The notes: generated by a model not told the origin, from the letters alone. A DNA stretch of 64,000 nucleotides from CAMCHP01 sp036835325 (GCA_036835325.1 DAITMF010000008.1:1-64000); one strand, 5' to 3'. Shown: positions 33,137-42,935, counted from the stretch's first letter. Translations and numbers: made by a program.

Positions 33137-34534
33137 ATGAAGCACCGTTTTGAAGCTATGCGTTGGCTTGTTCTCTTTGTATGTTCTTTTTTTTCGCCTC
33201 TCGGCGGGATGCAGGCACAAATCGTGGTTGAACCCGGTTCAGTCGATTATGGCAGAATTGACGGCCCCAAAGACCGCGTCGTTGATGTGGTGTTCACCAA
33301 TCAGGGCACGAAGGATGCCTTGGTGCTCACCACCACCGTACTGCCCGAATACAGCTACCGGTGGAGCGCAAAAACAGTCTCCCCTGACAGTAGCATCGTG
33401 CTCCGCATCAAGTTCAATCCACAACAAAAAGGCAAATACAACGACGAGGTAAGTGTTTTCTTCTCAACGATGATGAAGCCTGTTGTGGTCAAGTTCAAGG
33501 CCGAAGTGAACTACATCGACCGGCGCGACAGCCCTGCTTGTCCGAGCTTCAATGATCGTCCGACCGATTGCTGCAACGACGCATTTACCGTTGAGGTGGT
33601 TGATGCAGTAAGCGGCCAACCCCTTCGCGACGCCCGTGTGCGCATTTACGAACAAGGCGTAAAGCAGCGCGACATCCGAACCGATCGCAGTGGCCGCTAC
33701 AGCGAAGCCATCCCGATTGGCTATTACCTTGTGGCGGCATCAGCAGACGGGTATTCATCGGCCGACAGCACCGGTTACATCAACCGTCGGAACAACTTCT
33801 TGCAGCTGCGTTTGCATCCGATTCCCGAACCGGAAGTCATCGCCGATGTCAACTCCCCTAAGGAAGCACCGGCTGAAGTGGCGGTTGAAACGCCCACGCC
33901 TCCCGTCCATCCACAAGAAAAAAATGAAATCACACCGACTGATAACGAAGTTATTACCATTGTAACCGGAGGCGTGCCCGAACCTGTTTATGTGCCGAGC
34001 AACCTCGTTTTTTTGGTCGACGTATCGCAGTCGATGTTTTACAAAAGCCGACTGGAGCTCTTGAAAACGGGCTTGGTTGAGCTGATTGACGCGCTGGAAG
34101 AGGTTGACCGCATGGCGCTCATTTCGTATGCCGAAACCACTGACGAAGTCATTGGCCTAACCGCCGGCGACGGCAAAGCCGAATTGATCGGGGCAGTGGC
34201 CGGCCTCACCGCCGGCGGCCGCACCAAAGGAGCGAAAGGGTTTCGCCACGCCTACGGCATGCTCGAGCTCTACGGCAAGGCTGGCGCGAACAACCGCTTG
34301 GTGGTGGTGACTGACGGCGCCTTCACCACCATGGATGCCCAAAACATTGTTGAACTCGCTGCCGAGTACAGCGCCAAAGGCATTGCAACCACGATTGTGG
34401 GCGTGCGGTGCTTGGAGGGAGGCTGCGAAAAACTTGCCCTCATTGCTGAGGCCTGTGGCTCTCAACTCGTGATTCTCGACGCCTTGGATGCCGGCGGCGA
34501 AACCCTCTTGCGCGAAGTCGCCGGCCGACGTTAA
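33137..34534 (+). CDS. secreted von Willebrand factor type A domain protein
   Basis: A 465-residue protein with a signal peptide (about 1-27, ending GGMQAQ). A first Ig-like/ASH-type domain (about 30-125; DYGRIDGPKDRVVDVVFTN) is of the DUF1573 kind. A carboxypeptidase-regulatory-like beta domain follows (about 150-225). A Pro/Glu-rich linker leads to a VWA domain (about 285-465) with the complete MIDAS start D295-x-S297-x-S299 (DVSQS) and VTDGAF. Likely a periplasmic or surface metal-dependent adhesion/assembly factor. The longer upstream frame overlaps GH3 and is rejected. Confidence 0.82.
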   Translation: MKHRFEAMRWLVLFVCSFFSPLGGMQAQIVVEPGSVDYGRIDGPKDRVVDVVFTNQGTKDALVLTTTVLPEYSYRWSAKTVSPDSSIVLRIKFNPQQKGKYNDEVSVFFSTMMKPVVVKFKAEVNYIDRRDSPACPSFNDRPTDCCNDAFTVEVVDAVSGQPLRDARVRIYEQGVKQRDIRTDRSGRYSEAIPIGYYLVAASADGYSSADSTGYINRRNNFLQLRLHPIPEPEVIADVNSPKEAPAEVAVETPTPPVHPQEKNEITPTDNEVITIVTGGVPEPVYVPSNLVFLVDVSQSMFYKSRLELLKTGLVELIDALEEVDRMALISYAETTDEVIGLTAGDGKAELIGAVAGLTAGGRTKGAKGFRHAYGMLELYGKAGANNRLVVVTDGAFTTMDAQNIVELAAEYSAKGIATTIVGVRCLEGGCEKLALIAEACGSQLVILDALDAGGETLLREVAGRR

Positions 34535-34551
34535 AATCGCTTCACGAATGG

Positions 34552-34559
34552 TATATTTG
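34552..34559 (+). promoter_or_regulatory. -7 box TATATTTG for udk
   Basis: Exact TAnnTTTG match ending five bases before the GTG start at 34565, again predicting a leaderless transcript. Confidence 0.55.
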
Positions 34560-34564
34560 ACGCC

Positions 34565-35188
34565 GTGAAAGCGCGTCGACCTTACTTTGTGGGCATAGCA
34601 GGAGGCAGTGCCAGCGGGAAAACCTCGTTTCTAAACGCCTTGCTTGATTCGTTTGCTGCAGAAGACATCAGCCTTGTTTCGCAAGACAACTATTACCGGC
34701 CGGCTGAACAGCAATTGGCCGATGAGAACGGACGTCTGAATTTCGACCTTCCTGACAGTTTGTACCGCGAAGAGTTTCACCGCGACCTTGAGCTTTTGGC
34801 CGCGGGTATTCGGGTGCGAAGGCAAGAGTACACCTTCAACAACCCTGCGGTAACGCCGGGCATTGTTGCGGTTGAGCCCGCACCCATTGTGGTGACTGAA
34901 GGATTGTTCGTGTTTCATTACGACGAAGTGTGGCGCATGCTCGATTACAAAGTGTACCTGCATGCCGATGAACAGATTCGATTGGAGCGCCGCATTGAAC
35001 GCGACAGCAAGGAGCGCGGTTATCCCGAGAATGACGTCCGCTACCAATGGGAGCACCACGTGATGCCCGCTGACCGGCGGTATTTGCAGCCCTTCAAAGA
35101 GCGCTGTGATTTGGTGGTTGACAACGATCACCATTATGCACCGGGACTCAACGCCTTGGTTGCCCACCTAAAAAACAACGTGCTATGA
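34565..35188 (+). CDS. udk: uridine kinase
   Basis: A 207-residue P-loop kinase that phosphorylates uridine and cytidine in pyrimidine salvage. The Walker A motif is GIAGGSASGKTSF at about 9-21. SQDNYYRP, NFDLPDSL and EGLFVFH (Walker B region) are typical, followed by the RRIERDSKERG lid. The start is GTG 34565, since no ATG fits and the P-loop must lie close to the N-terminus. It overlaps the next gene by four bases (ATGA). Confidence 0.9.
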   Translation: MKARRPYFVGIAGGSASGKTSFLNALLDSFAAEDISLVSQDNYYRPAEQQLADENGRLNFDLPDSLYREEFHRDLELLAAGIRVRRQEYTFNNPAVTPGIVAVEPAPIVVTEGLFVFHYDEVWRMLDYKVYLHADEQIRLERRIERDSKERGYPENDVRYQWEHHVMPADRRYLQPFKERCDLVVDNDHHYAPGLNALVAHLKNNVL

Positions 35189-35538
35189 AGAAAATGTACC
35201 ACCTCAGTTCGTGCTCAACCTGCGCAAAAATCATCAAAGCCACCGATACCGAAGCCCATGGCGTTCAATTGCAAGACATCAAAACCGAAAAGATTACACC
35301 GGCACAACTCGACGAGATGAAAGCCCTTGCAGGATCGTATGAAGCGCTCTTCTCACGTCGATCTATGAAGTACAAGTCGATGGGCTTGGCCAACCAAACC
35401 TTGGCTGAAGCTGACTACCGTAGGTTGATTCTCGAAGAATACACCTTCTTAAAGCGACCCGTATCAATCGTTGGGAAGGCCATTTTCGTGGGCAACGCTG
35501 CTTCTGCAACATCCGCTTTGGCCGAAGCGCTGAAATGA
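35185..35538 (+). CDS. ArsC/Spx-family thioredoxin-fold protein
   Basis: A 117-residue protein of the arsenate reductase (ArsC)/Spx/MgsR superfamily. The N-terminal active-site motif CSTC (C10, C13) lies after the first strand, and the late FLKRPV segment carries the conserved Arg. The CxxC form differs from classic arsenate reductase CX5R (here CSTCAKI), so arsenate reduction is not certain; a thiol-redox role is as likely. It is flanked by four-base overlaps with udk and the EamA transporter. Confidence 0.8.
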   Translation: MKKMYHLSSCSTCAKIIKATDTEAHGVQLQDIKTEKITPAQLDEMKALAGSYEALFSRRSMKYKSMGLANQTLAEADYRRLILEEYTFLKRPVSIVGKAIFVGNAASATSALAEALK

Positions 35539-36437
35539 GACAGGGCGCCCTGATTGCACATTCAGCGCTTCTAACCGTAGCATTGATTTATGGGGCCAAT
35601 TACCTCATTGCAAAGGGATTGATGCCCGGATTGATTGGCCCATCGGGCTTCATTGTTTTGCGGGCAATCGGCGCGGTTATTTTATTTTGGGCGGTTTACG
35701 CTGCACGTTTCGAGCTTATACGCCGAGAAGACCTCCTGCGCTTGGCCCTGTGCGGATTGTTTGGCGTTACCTCAAACCAGTTGATGTTTTTCAACGGATT
35801 GAGCATGACTTCTCCGGTCAATGCCTCCATTATCATGACCAGCAACCCGATTCTGGTGTTGGTGGTTTCGTCGGTGTTGCTGAAAACGGCCATCACCGCA
35901 CGCAAGGTGTTGGGCATCGCTTTGGGCGCAGCCGGCGCGTTGATTTTGCTCTACCTCAGTGCGGGCAGCTTCAACACCCACATTTCATGGCAAGGCGACT
36001 TGCTGATCTTGGGCAACGCAATTTCGTACGGCATTTACCTGGTGTTGGTTAAGCCCTTGATGATGAAGTACCGGCCTACCACGGTGATCGCGTGGGTGTT
36101 TTTGTTTGGTGCACTCTTCGTACTGCCCGTAGGATGGTCGCAGGTTCAGGCCATTGATTTTTCTTCATTCACCCCGAGCAACTACTGGGCGGTTGCTTAT
36201 GTGATTATCGGCACCACATTTTTGGCATATCTGCTCAACAGCTTTGCACTCACCCGGGTGATGCCGACCGTGGTGAGCATGTACATTTACTTGCAGCCCC
36301 TTTTTGCAGGTTTGTTCGCCTACGTGTATGCGCGCTACGGCGGCGAAGATTTCACGGGCGACCTCACTTTGGGACGCCTGCTCTGTGCGGCCCTGATCTT
36401 CACCGGAGTGTACTTGGTGAGCAGCGCACGGAGTTGA
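35535..36437 (+). CDS. EamA/DMT-family transporter
   Basis: A 300-residue inner-membrane protein with ten predicted helices in two EamA repeats of about five helices each. Repeat 1 holds YGANYLIAKGLM and SPVNASIIMTSNPILV; repeat 2 holds GNAISYGIYLVLVKPLM and a TRVMPTVVSMYIYLQPL motif. Family members export amino acids or other metabolites. No substrate can be inferred. The ATG overlaps the upstream stop. Confidence 0.88.
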   Translation: MRQGALIAHSALLTVALIYGANYLIAKGLMPGLIGPSGFIVLRAIGAVILFWAVYAARFELIRREDLLRLALCGLFGVTSNQLMFFNGLSMTSPVNASIIMTSNPILVLVVSSVLLKTAITARKVLGIALGAAGALILLYLSAGSFNTHISWQGDLLILGNAISYGIYLVLVKPLMMKYRPTTVIAWVFLFGALFVLPVGWSQVQAIDFSSFTPSNYWAVAYVIIGTTFLAYLLNSFALTRVMPTVVSMYIYLQPLFAGLFAYVYARYGGEDFTGDLTLGRLLCAALIFTGVYLVSSARS

Positions 36438-36442
36438 TTTGC

Positions 36443-36450
36443 TACATTTG
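36443..36450 (+). promoter_or_regulatory. -7 box TACATTTG for the HAAO gene
   Basis: Exact TAnnTTTG match, 14 bases before ATG 36465. The dioxygenase can therefore be transcribed apart from the upstream operon. Confidence 0.55.
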
Positions 36451-36464
36451 AAAAAAAGAACGCC

Positions 36465-36995
36465 ATGCCCATCCGTCGACCGTTTAATTTGAAGCAATGG
36501 ATTGATGAAAACCGTGACTTGCTCAAGCCACCGGTGTCGAACAAGAACCTCTACGTTGAAAGCGGCGATTACATTGTGATGATTGTCGGCGGTCCAAATG
36601 CCCGAAAAGACTACCACTACAACGAAACCGAAGAGCTGTTCTACCAACTCGAGGGCGAGATCAATGTGCGTATTCAGGAAGACGGCAAGGCGGTTGACAT
36701 TCCGTTGAAGGCAGGCGACATGTACCTGCACCCGGCTGGGGTTCCCCACTCGCCTGCGCGCAGTGAAGGCTCTATCGGGTTGGTGATTGAATGCAAGCGC
36801 GGAGGTGGCGAAAAAGACGGCCTGCTTTGGTTCTGCGACGTGTGCAACACCAAACTGCACGAGACCTATTTTCCACTTTCAAACATTGAAAAAGATTTTT
36901 TACCACGGTTTCGCGAGTTCTACGGTTCGCTTGATTTGCGTACGTGCAAGAACTGCAGCCACGTGATGGAGGTTGACCCGCGCTTTGTTGATTAA
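36465..36995 (+). CDS. nbaC: 3-hydroxyanthranilate 3,4-dioxygenase
   Basis: A 176-residue cupin dioxygenase that opens 3-hydroxyanthranilate to 2-amino-3-carboxymuconate semialdehyde in the kynurenine route. The catalytic iron ligands are H51, E57 and H95 (HYNETEELFYQLEGE; LHPAGVPHSP). A C-terminal rubredoxin-like iron site has C124/C127 and C161/C164, the arrangement of bacterial HAAO. Residues near the substrate site (NARKDYH, ARSEG) are kept. No other kynurenine genes adjoin it. Confidence 0.93.
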   Translation: MPIRRPFNLKQWIDENRDLLKPPVSNKNLYVESGDYIVMIVGGPNARKDYHYNETEELFYQLEGEINVRIQEDGKAVDIPLKAGDMYLHPAGVPHSPARSEGSIGLVIECKRGGGEKDGLLWFCDVCNTKLHETYFPLSNIEKDFLPRFREFYGSLDLRTCKNCSHVMEVDPRFVD

Positions 36996-37059
36996 GAGCG
37001 GCTTCTGCAACCAAAGCGGGTGATTCGCAGTCTTTCACGCAGAACCAAAACACTGCGCC

Positions 37060-38994
37060 ATGCGATCACTTTACCTTCTTGTACTCTCTCTTTTTTCTTT
37101 GGGGATGTATGCCCAAGAGTGTCTACCTACCTCATTTGTGCTTTCAACCAGCATTGAAAACAATGGCACACTCTTTATGGAGTGGACGTTGAGCGAAGCA
37201 GGCGGCCAGTCTATTTCTGCCGGCGGAAACCTCTTCAATGCAGAAGTGAGTTCAGTACCCTTTAGTGGTTGTCTCTTTCCCGGATGTTATCAATTGGTCG
37301 CTGTAGCGGATGGGATGATTCCTCCCATCTCGACCTTTTTGTCGGTAGAAGTGTCGAACGGATTTGTGAACGAATACGACTATACGGTTGTTGGCAACAC
37401 GTACACTGTTGATTTCTGCGTGGTCGAGAACAGCGATTGTGTTTTGGATGTAACGGTTGCTGAGAGTCCTGATTGCAATGTGATCAATCTTGTCGCCAAC
37501 AACTTCAACCCCAATGCTCAGCTTACCTGGATTGTAAACGGCCAACCGGTAGTAGCTTCTGTGGGCTTGAGCTACGAAGCTACAGAGCCCGGTGACTACG
37601 AAATTTGTGTGGGGTATGAGACTCCTGATTGCCCCGAAGGTGTGTTTTGGTGCGAAACATTCACCGTTACTTCCGGCTGCATTGAAGGCATCGACTGTGG
37701 GTTGTCACTGGCAACACAACAGGCCGATTGTGGCAACTTCAGTGTGGTGGCCACCGTGCCCAGCGGCTGGCAAAACGTTTCGTGGACACTCAACGGTGAG
37801 CCGCTTGACGGCTTGGTTTGGAATCAAGAGTTTGACTTGCCCGATGGCGAATACGTGATTTGTGCCAGTTTCGAATCACCTGCTTGCGGCTTCGTGAGCG
37901 AGTGCATCACGGTAGTGGTTGACTGCAACCCGAACCCATGTTTACTCGAATACACCTTAACTCAAACAGGTTGTGGCGAGTACACTGCTGAGGTAACCCA
38001 AGCACCCGAAGGCCTTGATGTGTATTTGTTTTGGTTGGGAGATGTGATTTTGGTCGAAGATGGCACAGCCACTTTCACCGTGGATGTAACCGAAGTCTAC
38101 GAGGTGTGCTTGTTCATTGAATCTAATGAATGTCCTGATGGGGTTTTTGAATGCGTTGAGCAAGAGTTTTTCGGGTGCGAATGTCCTGACGCACTCAGCA
38201 CAACGGTTGATGGCTGCGTAGGGCAGTTCGTATTGGATGGCATACTTGCCGGCCCGGGTGCTGAATTCTTTGTAAACGGCGTTTTCGTGGGCGACGACAC
38301 CAACTGGGAGTTTGCGTACGACTTCCCGACCAATGGCGTGTACGAAGTGTGCGCCGTTTCGAACAACCCTGCATGTGCGAATTTCCCCTTGTGCACCGAG
38401 GTTGAAATCACCGATTGCGTGAGCTGCACAGAAGTGTTCATTGAAGTAACAGCGAATCCGTCGGCCATTGAAGAGGCTTTGATTCTGCAGGCGCTCTTGG
38501 AAGGCATCGCCCTTGACACCGAAATCGAAGTGCTGTTTTTCGAACTTGAGGCCTCGCTGGGCATTGGTGTTTGCCTACCTGACGGTTGCTACGAACTCAA
38601 TGCAGAGCTGCCCGGCATACCGTCGCTTGACATTGCGGTCACTGTGGGCGATGAAGTGGTACTTGAGCACAGCTTCTCACCTGCCAACCCGAACGTTTCA
38701 CTTGAATTTGGCATCAATGACCCCGATTGTGGTTCGGGCATTGGCGAATACACCGCGACGAGCATTCGTGCGTACCCTGTACCGGCTGCTCAAAACGTTA
38801 CGCTCGAGTGGCCTTTCAACGGCCAAACAGCCATTGCTGTATACGACATGACCGGTCGTGTTGTTGTTGCACAACAAACCGTTGTAAGCGGCCGTTTTGT
38901 GCTCGACGTGTCGGGCTTTGCGGATGGAGTGTACCTTGTGCAAGCGGCCGGTGAGTTTGGCCTATACAGCGGCAGGATTCAGGTTAGCCGTTGA
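37060..38994 (+). CDS. cysteine-rich T9SS-secreted protein with type A sorting domain
   Basis: A 644-residue protein with a signal peptide (1-18, ending GMYAQ). It is made of repeated beta domains of roughly 90 residues (about 125-450), each with paired cysteines and a recurring xxYExCxxxESxxCPxGVFxC pattern, so disulfide-linked Ig-like modules are likely. The C-terminal T9SS type A domain is about 570-644 (AYPVPAAQNVTLEWPFN at its start, AVYDMTGRVVV, ending YSGRIQVSR). Predicted surface or extracellular structural/adhesion protein. I do not recognise the repeats as a named family. Confidence 0.82.
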   Translation: MRSLYLLVLSLFSLGMYAQECLPTSFVLSTSIENNGTLFMEWTLSEAGGQSISAGGNLFNAEVSSVPFSGCLFPGCYQLVAVADGMIPPISTFLSVEVSNGFVNEYDYTVVGNTYTVDFCVVENSDCVLDVTVAESPDCNVINLVANNFNPNAQLTWIVNGQPVVASVGLSYEATEPGDYEICVGYETPDCPEGVFWCETFTVTSGCIEGIDCGLSLATQQADCGNFSVVATVPSGWQNVSWTLNGEPLDGLVWNQEFDLPDGEYVICASFESPACGFVSECITVVVDCNPNPCLLEYTLTQTGCGEYTAEVTQAPEGLDVYLFWLGDVILVEDGTATFTVDVTEVYEVCLFIESNECPDGVFECVEQEFFGCECPDALSTTVDGCVGQFVLDGILAGPGAEFFVNGVFVGDDTNWEFAYDFPTNGVYEVCAVSNNPACANFPLCTEVEITDCVSCTEVFIEVTANPSAIEEALILQALLEGIALDTEIEVLFFELEASLGIGVCLPDGCYELNAELPGIPSLDIAVTVGDEVVLEHSFSPANPNVSLEFGINDPDCGSGIGEYTATSIRAYPVPAAQNVTLEWPFNGQTAIAVYDMTGRVVVAQQTVVSGRFVLDVSGFADGVYLVQAAGEFGLYSGRIQVSR

Positions 38995-39006
38995 GCGATT
39001 AATTCA

Positions 39007-39014
39007 TAACTTCG
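39007..39014 (+). promoter_or_regulatory. -7 box TAACTTCG before the DUF2723 gene
   Basis: One mismatch from TAnnTTTG, 27 bases before ATG 39042. Confidence 0.4.
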
Positions 39015-39041
39015 CCGTTCAGCCCGAAAAGGACTGCGCAC

Positions 39042-42000
39042 ATGAATTTCCAACGCACCAACATCCTGACAGGATGGGCCGTATGGCTCATCGCCACCAT
39101 CGTATATTTGTTGACCATTGAGCCTACCGCAAGTTTTTGGGACTGTGGTGAGTTCATTGCGTCGGCCCACAAACTTCAGGTAGGCCACCCGCCGGGTGCG
39201 CCTTTCTGGATGATGCTCGGACGCTTCTTTACCTTGATCTTCCCTGTAGGTTACGAGGCCCTAGCCGTTAACGTCATGAGCGCATTGGCCTCGTCGTTTA
39301 CGATTTTGTTCTTGTATTGGAGCATTACCCACATGGCCCGAAAGTTTGTAGCCGAGGCTGAGACAACGCGCGGACAGCTCATCGCCATCTTGGGTTCAGG
39401 CATCGTTGGGGCCTTGGCATACGCGTTCAGCGATTCATTCTGGTTTAGTGCAGTAGAAGCTGAGGTGTACGCCATGTCATCGCTCTTCACAGCGATTGTG
39501 TTCTGGGGAATTCTCAAATGGGAGAGTGAAGAAACCGCAGGAAGCGGCCACGCTGTGCGCTGGATTCTGTTTATCGCTTACATGATGGGCCTGTCAATCG
39601 GTGTACACCTTTTGAACCTCCTCGCGATACCGGCCATTGCCTTTGTTTACTATTTCAAGCGCCATAAGGTTTCTGTGAAAGGATTGCTCATCACGGGGGC
39701 GCTCTCAGTGGCCATTCTGGGCTTTATTCAATACGGCATCATTCAGGAGTTCATTCGCGTAGCCGCTCGTTTTGAGCTGTTTTTCGTGAACGACCTGGGC
39801 ATGCGCTTCAACACCGGCGTCATCGTGTATGCGGTCATCGTGATTGCATTGATTGTTGCTTCGCTTTGGCTCTCGCACAAACGCAATTGGCCGGTTGTGA
39901 ACCTCGTCACACTTGCTTTCACGTTTGTGTTGATTGGCTACTCAACCTTCGCCATGATTGTTATCCGTTCATCGGCCAACCCTCCAATGGATGAGAACAA
40001 CCCTGAAAACCTGTTTACCCTCTTGTCGTACCTCAACCGTGAACAGTACGGTGATCGTCCGCTACTCACTGGGCAATACTGGAACACGCCAACAAACCTT
40101 GAAAAACCATACTTAGACGGTCGTCCGACCTACGTTAAGAGCTACAGCGTGTACGAAATTCGGGGTGTAAAGGAGACGCGACTCCGCAGTTTCCGTAACC
40201 GGTATACGGCTGAGGCCTACCTCTCATCCGCCGAAGGCAAAGTAGAACTGAGAGAAGAGTACGTTGACAGCGGTGAGCGCAGAAAAAGCGTACCCAACTA
40301 CGACGACCGTTTTACCATGTTCTTCCCACGAATGTATTCTTCACAGGCCAACCATGTTGAAGAATACAAGCGCTGGAGCAACTACCACAACTACAACACA
40401 AGCCGTGTGTTTGACAGTCCGTTCGTTCCCGGCGTTCTCATGGATCGCGAAGAGTTTGCCTTCCACATTGAAACGGCGGTTCTCACAGGTAACACTGACA
40501 AAGCCACGCTTGAACGCTCGTTGAACAAGTTGTTCGGGGCCTACAAAATCAAGGCATCAAGCATTTTCCAGGTGAAATCTGGCACAGAACTTGTGGTTTA
40601 CAATGAGCGCAGTGGTCAATTTGACCAACTCGCACCGCTTGACAATGCGGAGATGCGCCGCGGCCTATCGCAATACGTGGTTGACATTCTCGCTGAGCGC
40701 ATCACCACCGGTAAAGATTTTGTTGATCGGATGGATCAAACGCAGCGCTCGCTTGAGCAGCAACTGCGCATGGCTACTATGCGCGCCAACAGCACACGGT
40801 CAGAAGCCGATTACGATGCCGCCTTGCGCATTCAAGGTGAACTTGACCGCTTACACGGAGAGATGGTGCCTAGCGCCGGCAACAACTGGCGCTACTTCAC
40901 CGACTTTCAAGTTGGTTTTATGTACTGGCGCTACTTCATGTGGAACTTCGCAGGCAAGCAGAACGACGTTCAAGGCCACGGTGGTTTCCGCGACGGTAAT
41001 TGGATCACCGGCATCGATGCGATTGACGCCGAGATGGTGGGCAGCCGCGCTGAACTCCCCGAAAGCGAGACCTCGAACAAAGCCCGTAACCACTTCTACC
41101 TCTTGCCCCTCTTGCTGGGTATGATTGGAATTGTTTTCCAGCTGCTTCGCGCTCCCCGCGACTTTATGGTAACTGCGCTGCTCTTTATTATGACCGGCTT
41201 GGCCATTGTGGTGTACCTCAACCAAACGCCATACCAACCACGCGAACGCGACTACGCCTACGCCGGCTCGTTCTACGCCTTTGCGATTTGGATTGGCTTG
41301 GCCGTGTTTGCCCTCTACCACGCCGCACAAAAACTTACCTGGAAAGATGCAGGCGTCATTGCAGGTGCAACACTCGGGGCAGGTGCTCTCTTTTACGTGG
41401 TTGAAAACCTCGCCGGTGGTCCACACGGATTCTCGTACAGCGTGCTGTTCATGGCCGCCGTTGCTTCGCTGGCTTTCGCCCTGATGTGCGGATTGAAGAC
41501 GGCAGGTGTACCTGACGTCGTCAAGGCTGGGTTACCGCTTTTGCTTACCCTTGCCGTTCCTGTTTTAATGGCTTCGGAAGGATGGGATGACCACTCGCGT
41601 GCCAAGCGACGCACTGGTGTTGATTTCGCCATCAACTACCTCAACTCGCTTGAACAAAACGCCATTCTCTTCACAAACGGCGATAACGACACCTTCCCGC
41701 TGTGGTACGCACAAGAGGTTGAAGGCATTCGCACCGACGTGCGCATTGTCAACCTCAGCCTACTCAACACCGATTGGTACATTGACCAAATGACCCGCAA
41801 GGCCTATGAATCTGACCCGGTTCAGATCTATATGAACGAAGAGCAGTACACCCAAGGCACCCGCGATGTGGTGCTACTGGAGCAGCCAAAAGACGAAGCC
41901 AACCCCTACGTTGACCTCGATACGGCCATGCGCGTCTCGCTTGATGAAACAAAATTCATCGACTACGGAGATGGCAAAACATACCCCTACTTGCCTTCGC

Positions 42001-42935
42001 ACAGCTTCCGCATTCCGATCGACTCAAACGCCGTGATGGCCAACAACGTCCTCAATCCGGAAGAAGCCGAAATGATGGTCAACACCATTGAATGGACGGT
42101 GAGCGACCAGCGAGGTCGTCCGCGCCAATATGTAACCAAGAACCACTACATGGTATTGGAAATCTTGCGGAACAACAACTGGACGCGCCCCATTTACTTC
42201 GCAGTGACCACCGGACCGGAGTCGTACATCGGCTTGTCGGATTACTTCCGACTTGAAGGTCTGGCTTACCGCTTGGTGCCCATCAAGTACCCAAAAAACC
42301 CCAACCCGAACGTATACGGAGGCTTCGCCACCGAAACCATGTACACGAACATCATGGATAAATTTGTGTGGGGCAACATGGATTACACCGAAGGCAACGG
42401 CGTTTACCTCGACGAGAACAACCGCCGCATGATCACCAACATTCGCCTGCAATTCTCTAACCTTGCCGACGAACTTGTTGCCCAGGGCAAAGACGAAAAG
42501 GCGTTGAAGGTGCTGCAGAAATTGCTTGATGTCACCCCTGAAAAGAACGTTCCTTACGATCGTGTGCTGATGCCGGTGGCCGAGACCCTGATGTTGCTTG
42601 CGGCTACCGATACTTCACGAACGGCAAGCGAACCGCTTTCGGCTGAGCAAAAAGCTCAAGCGCTGGCCTCGGGCGAAGCGTTAACGCTGCGTTTGTTTGA
42701 GCTGTTTGAACAAGACATGTATTACTACTTGAGCCTTGAAGAGCGCTTTTTCAACCAAACGCTTGATGACCTATCAATCTTGTACCAAGTCAACGGCAGA
42801 TTGTTGCAGATTGTAGAACGTTACAATCCGAACAGCACCATCAGAGATGAAATGCGCGAGCGCTTGGAGGCCATTGATAGCGCGATTGAAGCCAAAGAGC
42901 AAGCGCTGCGCGACTTGGGTTCAGTACGCTTCTGA
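39042..42935 (+). CDS. DUF2723 membrane protein, putative protein O-mannosyltransferase-like glycosyltransferase
   Basis: A 1297-residue multi-pass protein. The N-terminal GT-C type domain (about 1-320) starts TGWAVWLIATIVYLLTIEPT with the acidic loop FWDCGEFIASAHKL, the likely catalytic region. A further group of helices lies at about 685-860 (YQPRERDYAYAGSFYAFAIW). Soluble regions include FTNGDNDTFPLWYAQEV (about 880) and a helical C-terminus of TPR-like character. DUF2723 proteins are distantly related to protein O-mannosyltransferases, and Bacteroidota glycosylate exported proteins, so modification of surface proteins is plausible (inference). It is convergent with, and overlaps, a small minus-strand ORF by 15 bases. 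Confidence 0.85.
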   Translation: MNFQRTNILTGWAVWLIATIVYLLTIEPTASFWDCGEFIASAHKLQVGHPPGAPFWMMLGRFFTLIFPVGYEALAVNVMSALASSFTILFLYWSITHMARKFVAEAETTRGQLIAILGSGIVGALAYAFSDSFWFSAVEAEVYAMSSLFTAIVFWGILKWESEETAGSGHAVRWILFIAYMMGLSIGVHLLNLLAIPAIAFVYYFKRHKVSVKGLLITGALSVAILGFIQYGIIQEFIRVAARFELFFVNDLGMRFNTGVIVYAVIVIALIVASLWLSHKRNWPVVNLVTLAFTFVLIGYSTFAMIVIRSSANPPMDENNPENLFTLLSYLNREQYGDRPLLTGQYWNTPTNLEKPYLDGRPTYVKSYSVYEIRGVKETRLRSFRNRYTAEAYLSSAEGKVELREEYVDSGERRKSVPNYDDRFTMFFPRMYSSQANHVEEYKRWSNYHNYNTSRVFDSPFVPGVLMDREEFAFHIETAVLTGNTDKATLERSLNKLFGAYKIKASSIFQVKSGTELVVYNERSGQFDQLAPLDNAEMRRGLSQYVVDILAERITTGKDFVDRMDQTQRSLEQQLRMATMRANSTRSEADYDAALRIQGELDRLHGEMVPSAGNNWRYFTDFQVGFMYWRYFMWNFAGKQNDVQGHGGFRDGNWITGIDAIDAEMVGSRAELPESETSNKARNHFYLLPLLLGMIGIVFQLLRAPRDFMVTALLFIMTGLAIVVYLNQTPYQPRERDYAYAGSFYAFAIWIGLAVFALYHAAQKLTWKDAGVIAGATLGAGALFYVVENLAGGPHGFSYSVLFMAAVASLAFALMCGLKTAGVPDVVKAGLPLLLTLAVPVLMASEGWDDHSRAKRRTGVDFAINYLNSLEQNAILFTNGDNDTFPLWYAQEVEGIRTDVRIVNLSLLNTDWYIDQMTRKAYESDPVQIYMNEEQYTQGTRDVVLLEQPKDEANPYVDLDTAMRVSLDETKFIDYGDGKTYPYLPSHSFRIPIDSNAVMANNVLNPEEAEMMVNTIEWTVSDQRGRPRQYVTKNHYMVLEILRNNNWTRPIYFAVTTGPESYIGLSDYFRLEGLAYRLVPIKYPKNPNPNVYGGFATETMYTNIMDKFVWGNMDYTEGNGVYLDENNRRMITNIRLQFSNLADELVAQGKDEKALKVLQKLLDVTPEKNVPYDRVLMPVAETLMLLAATDTSRTASEPLSAEQKAQALASGEALTLRLFELFEQDMYYYLSLEERFFNQTLDDLSILYQVNGRLLQIVERYNPNSTIRDEMRERLEAIDSAIEAKEQALRDLGSVRF

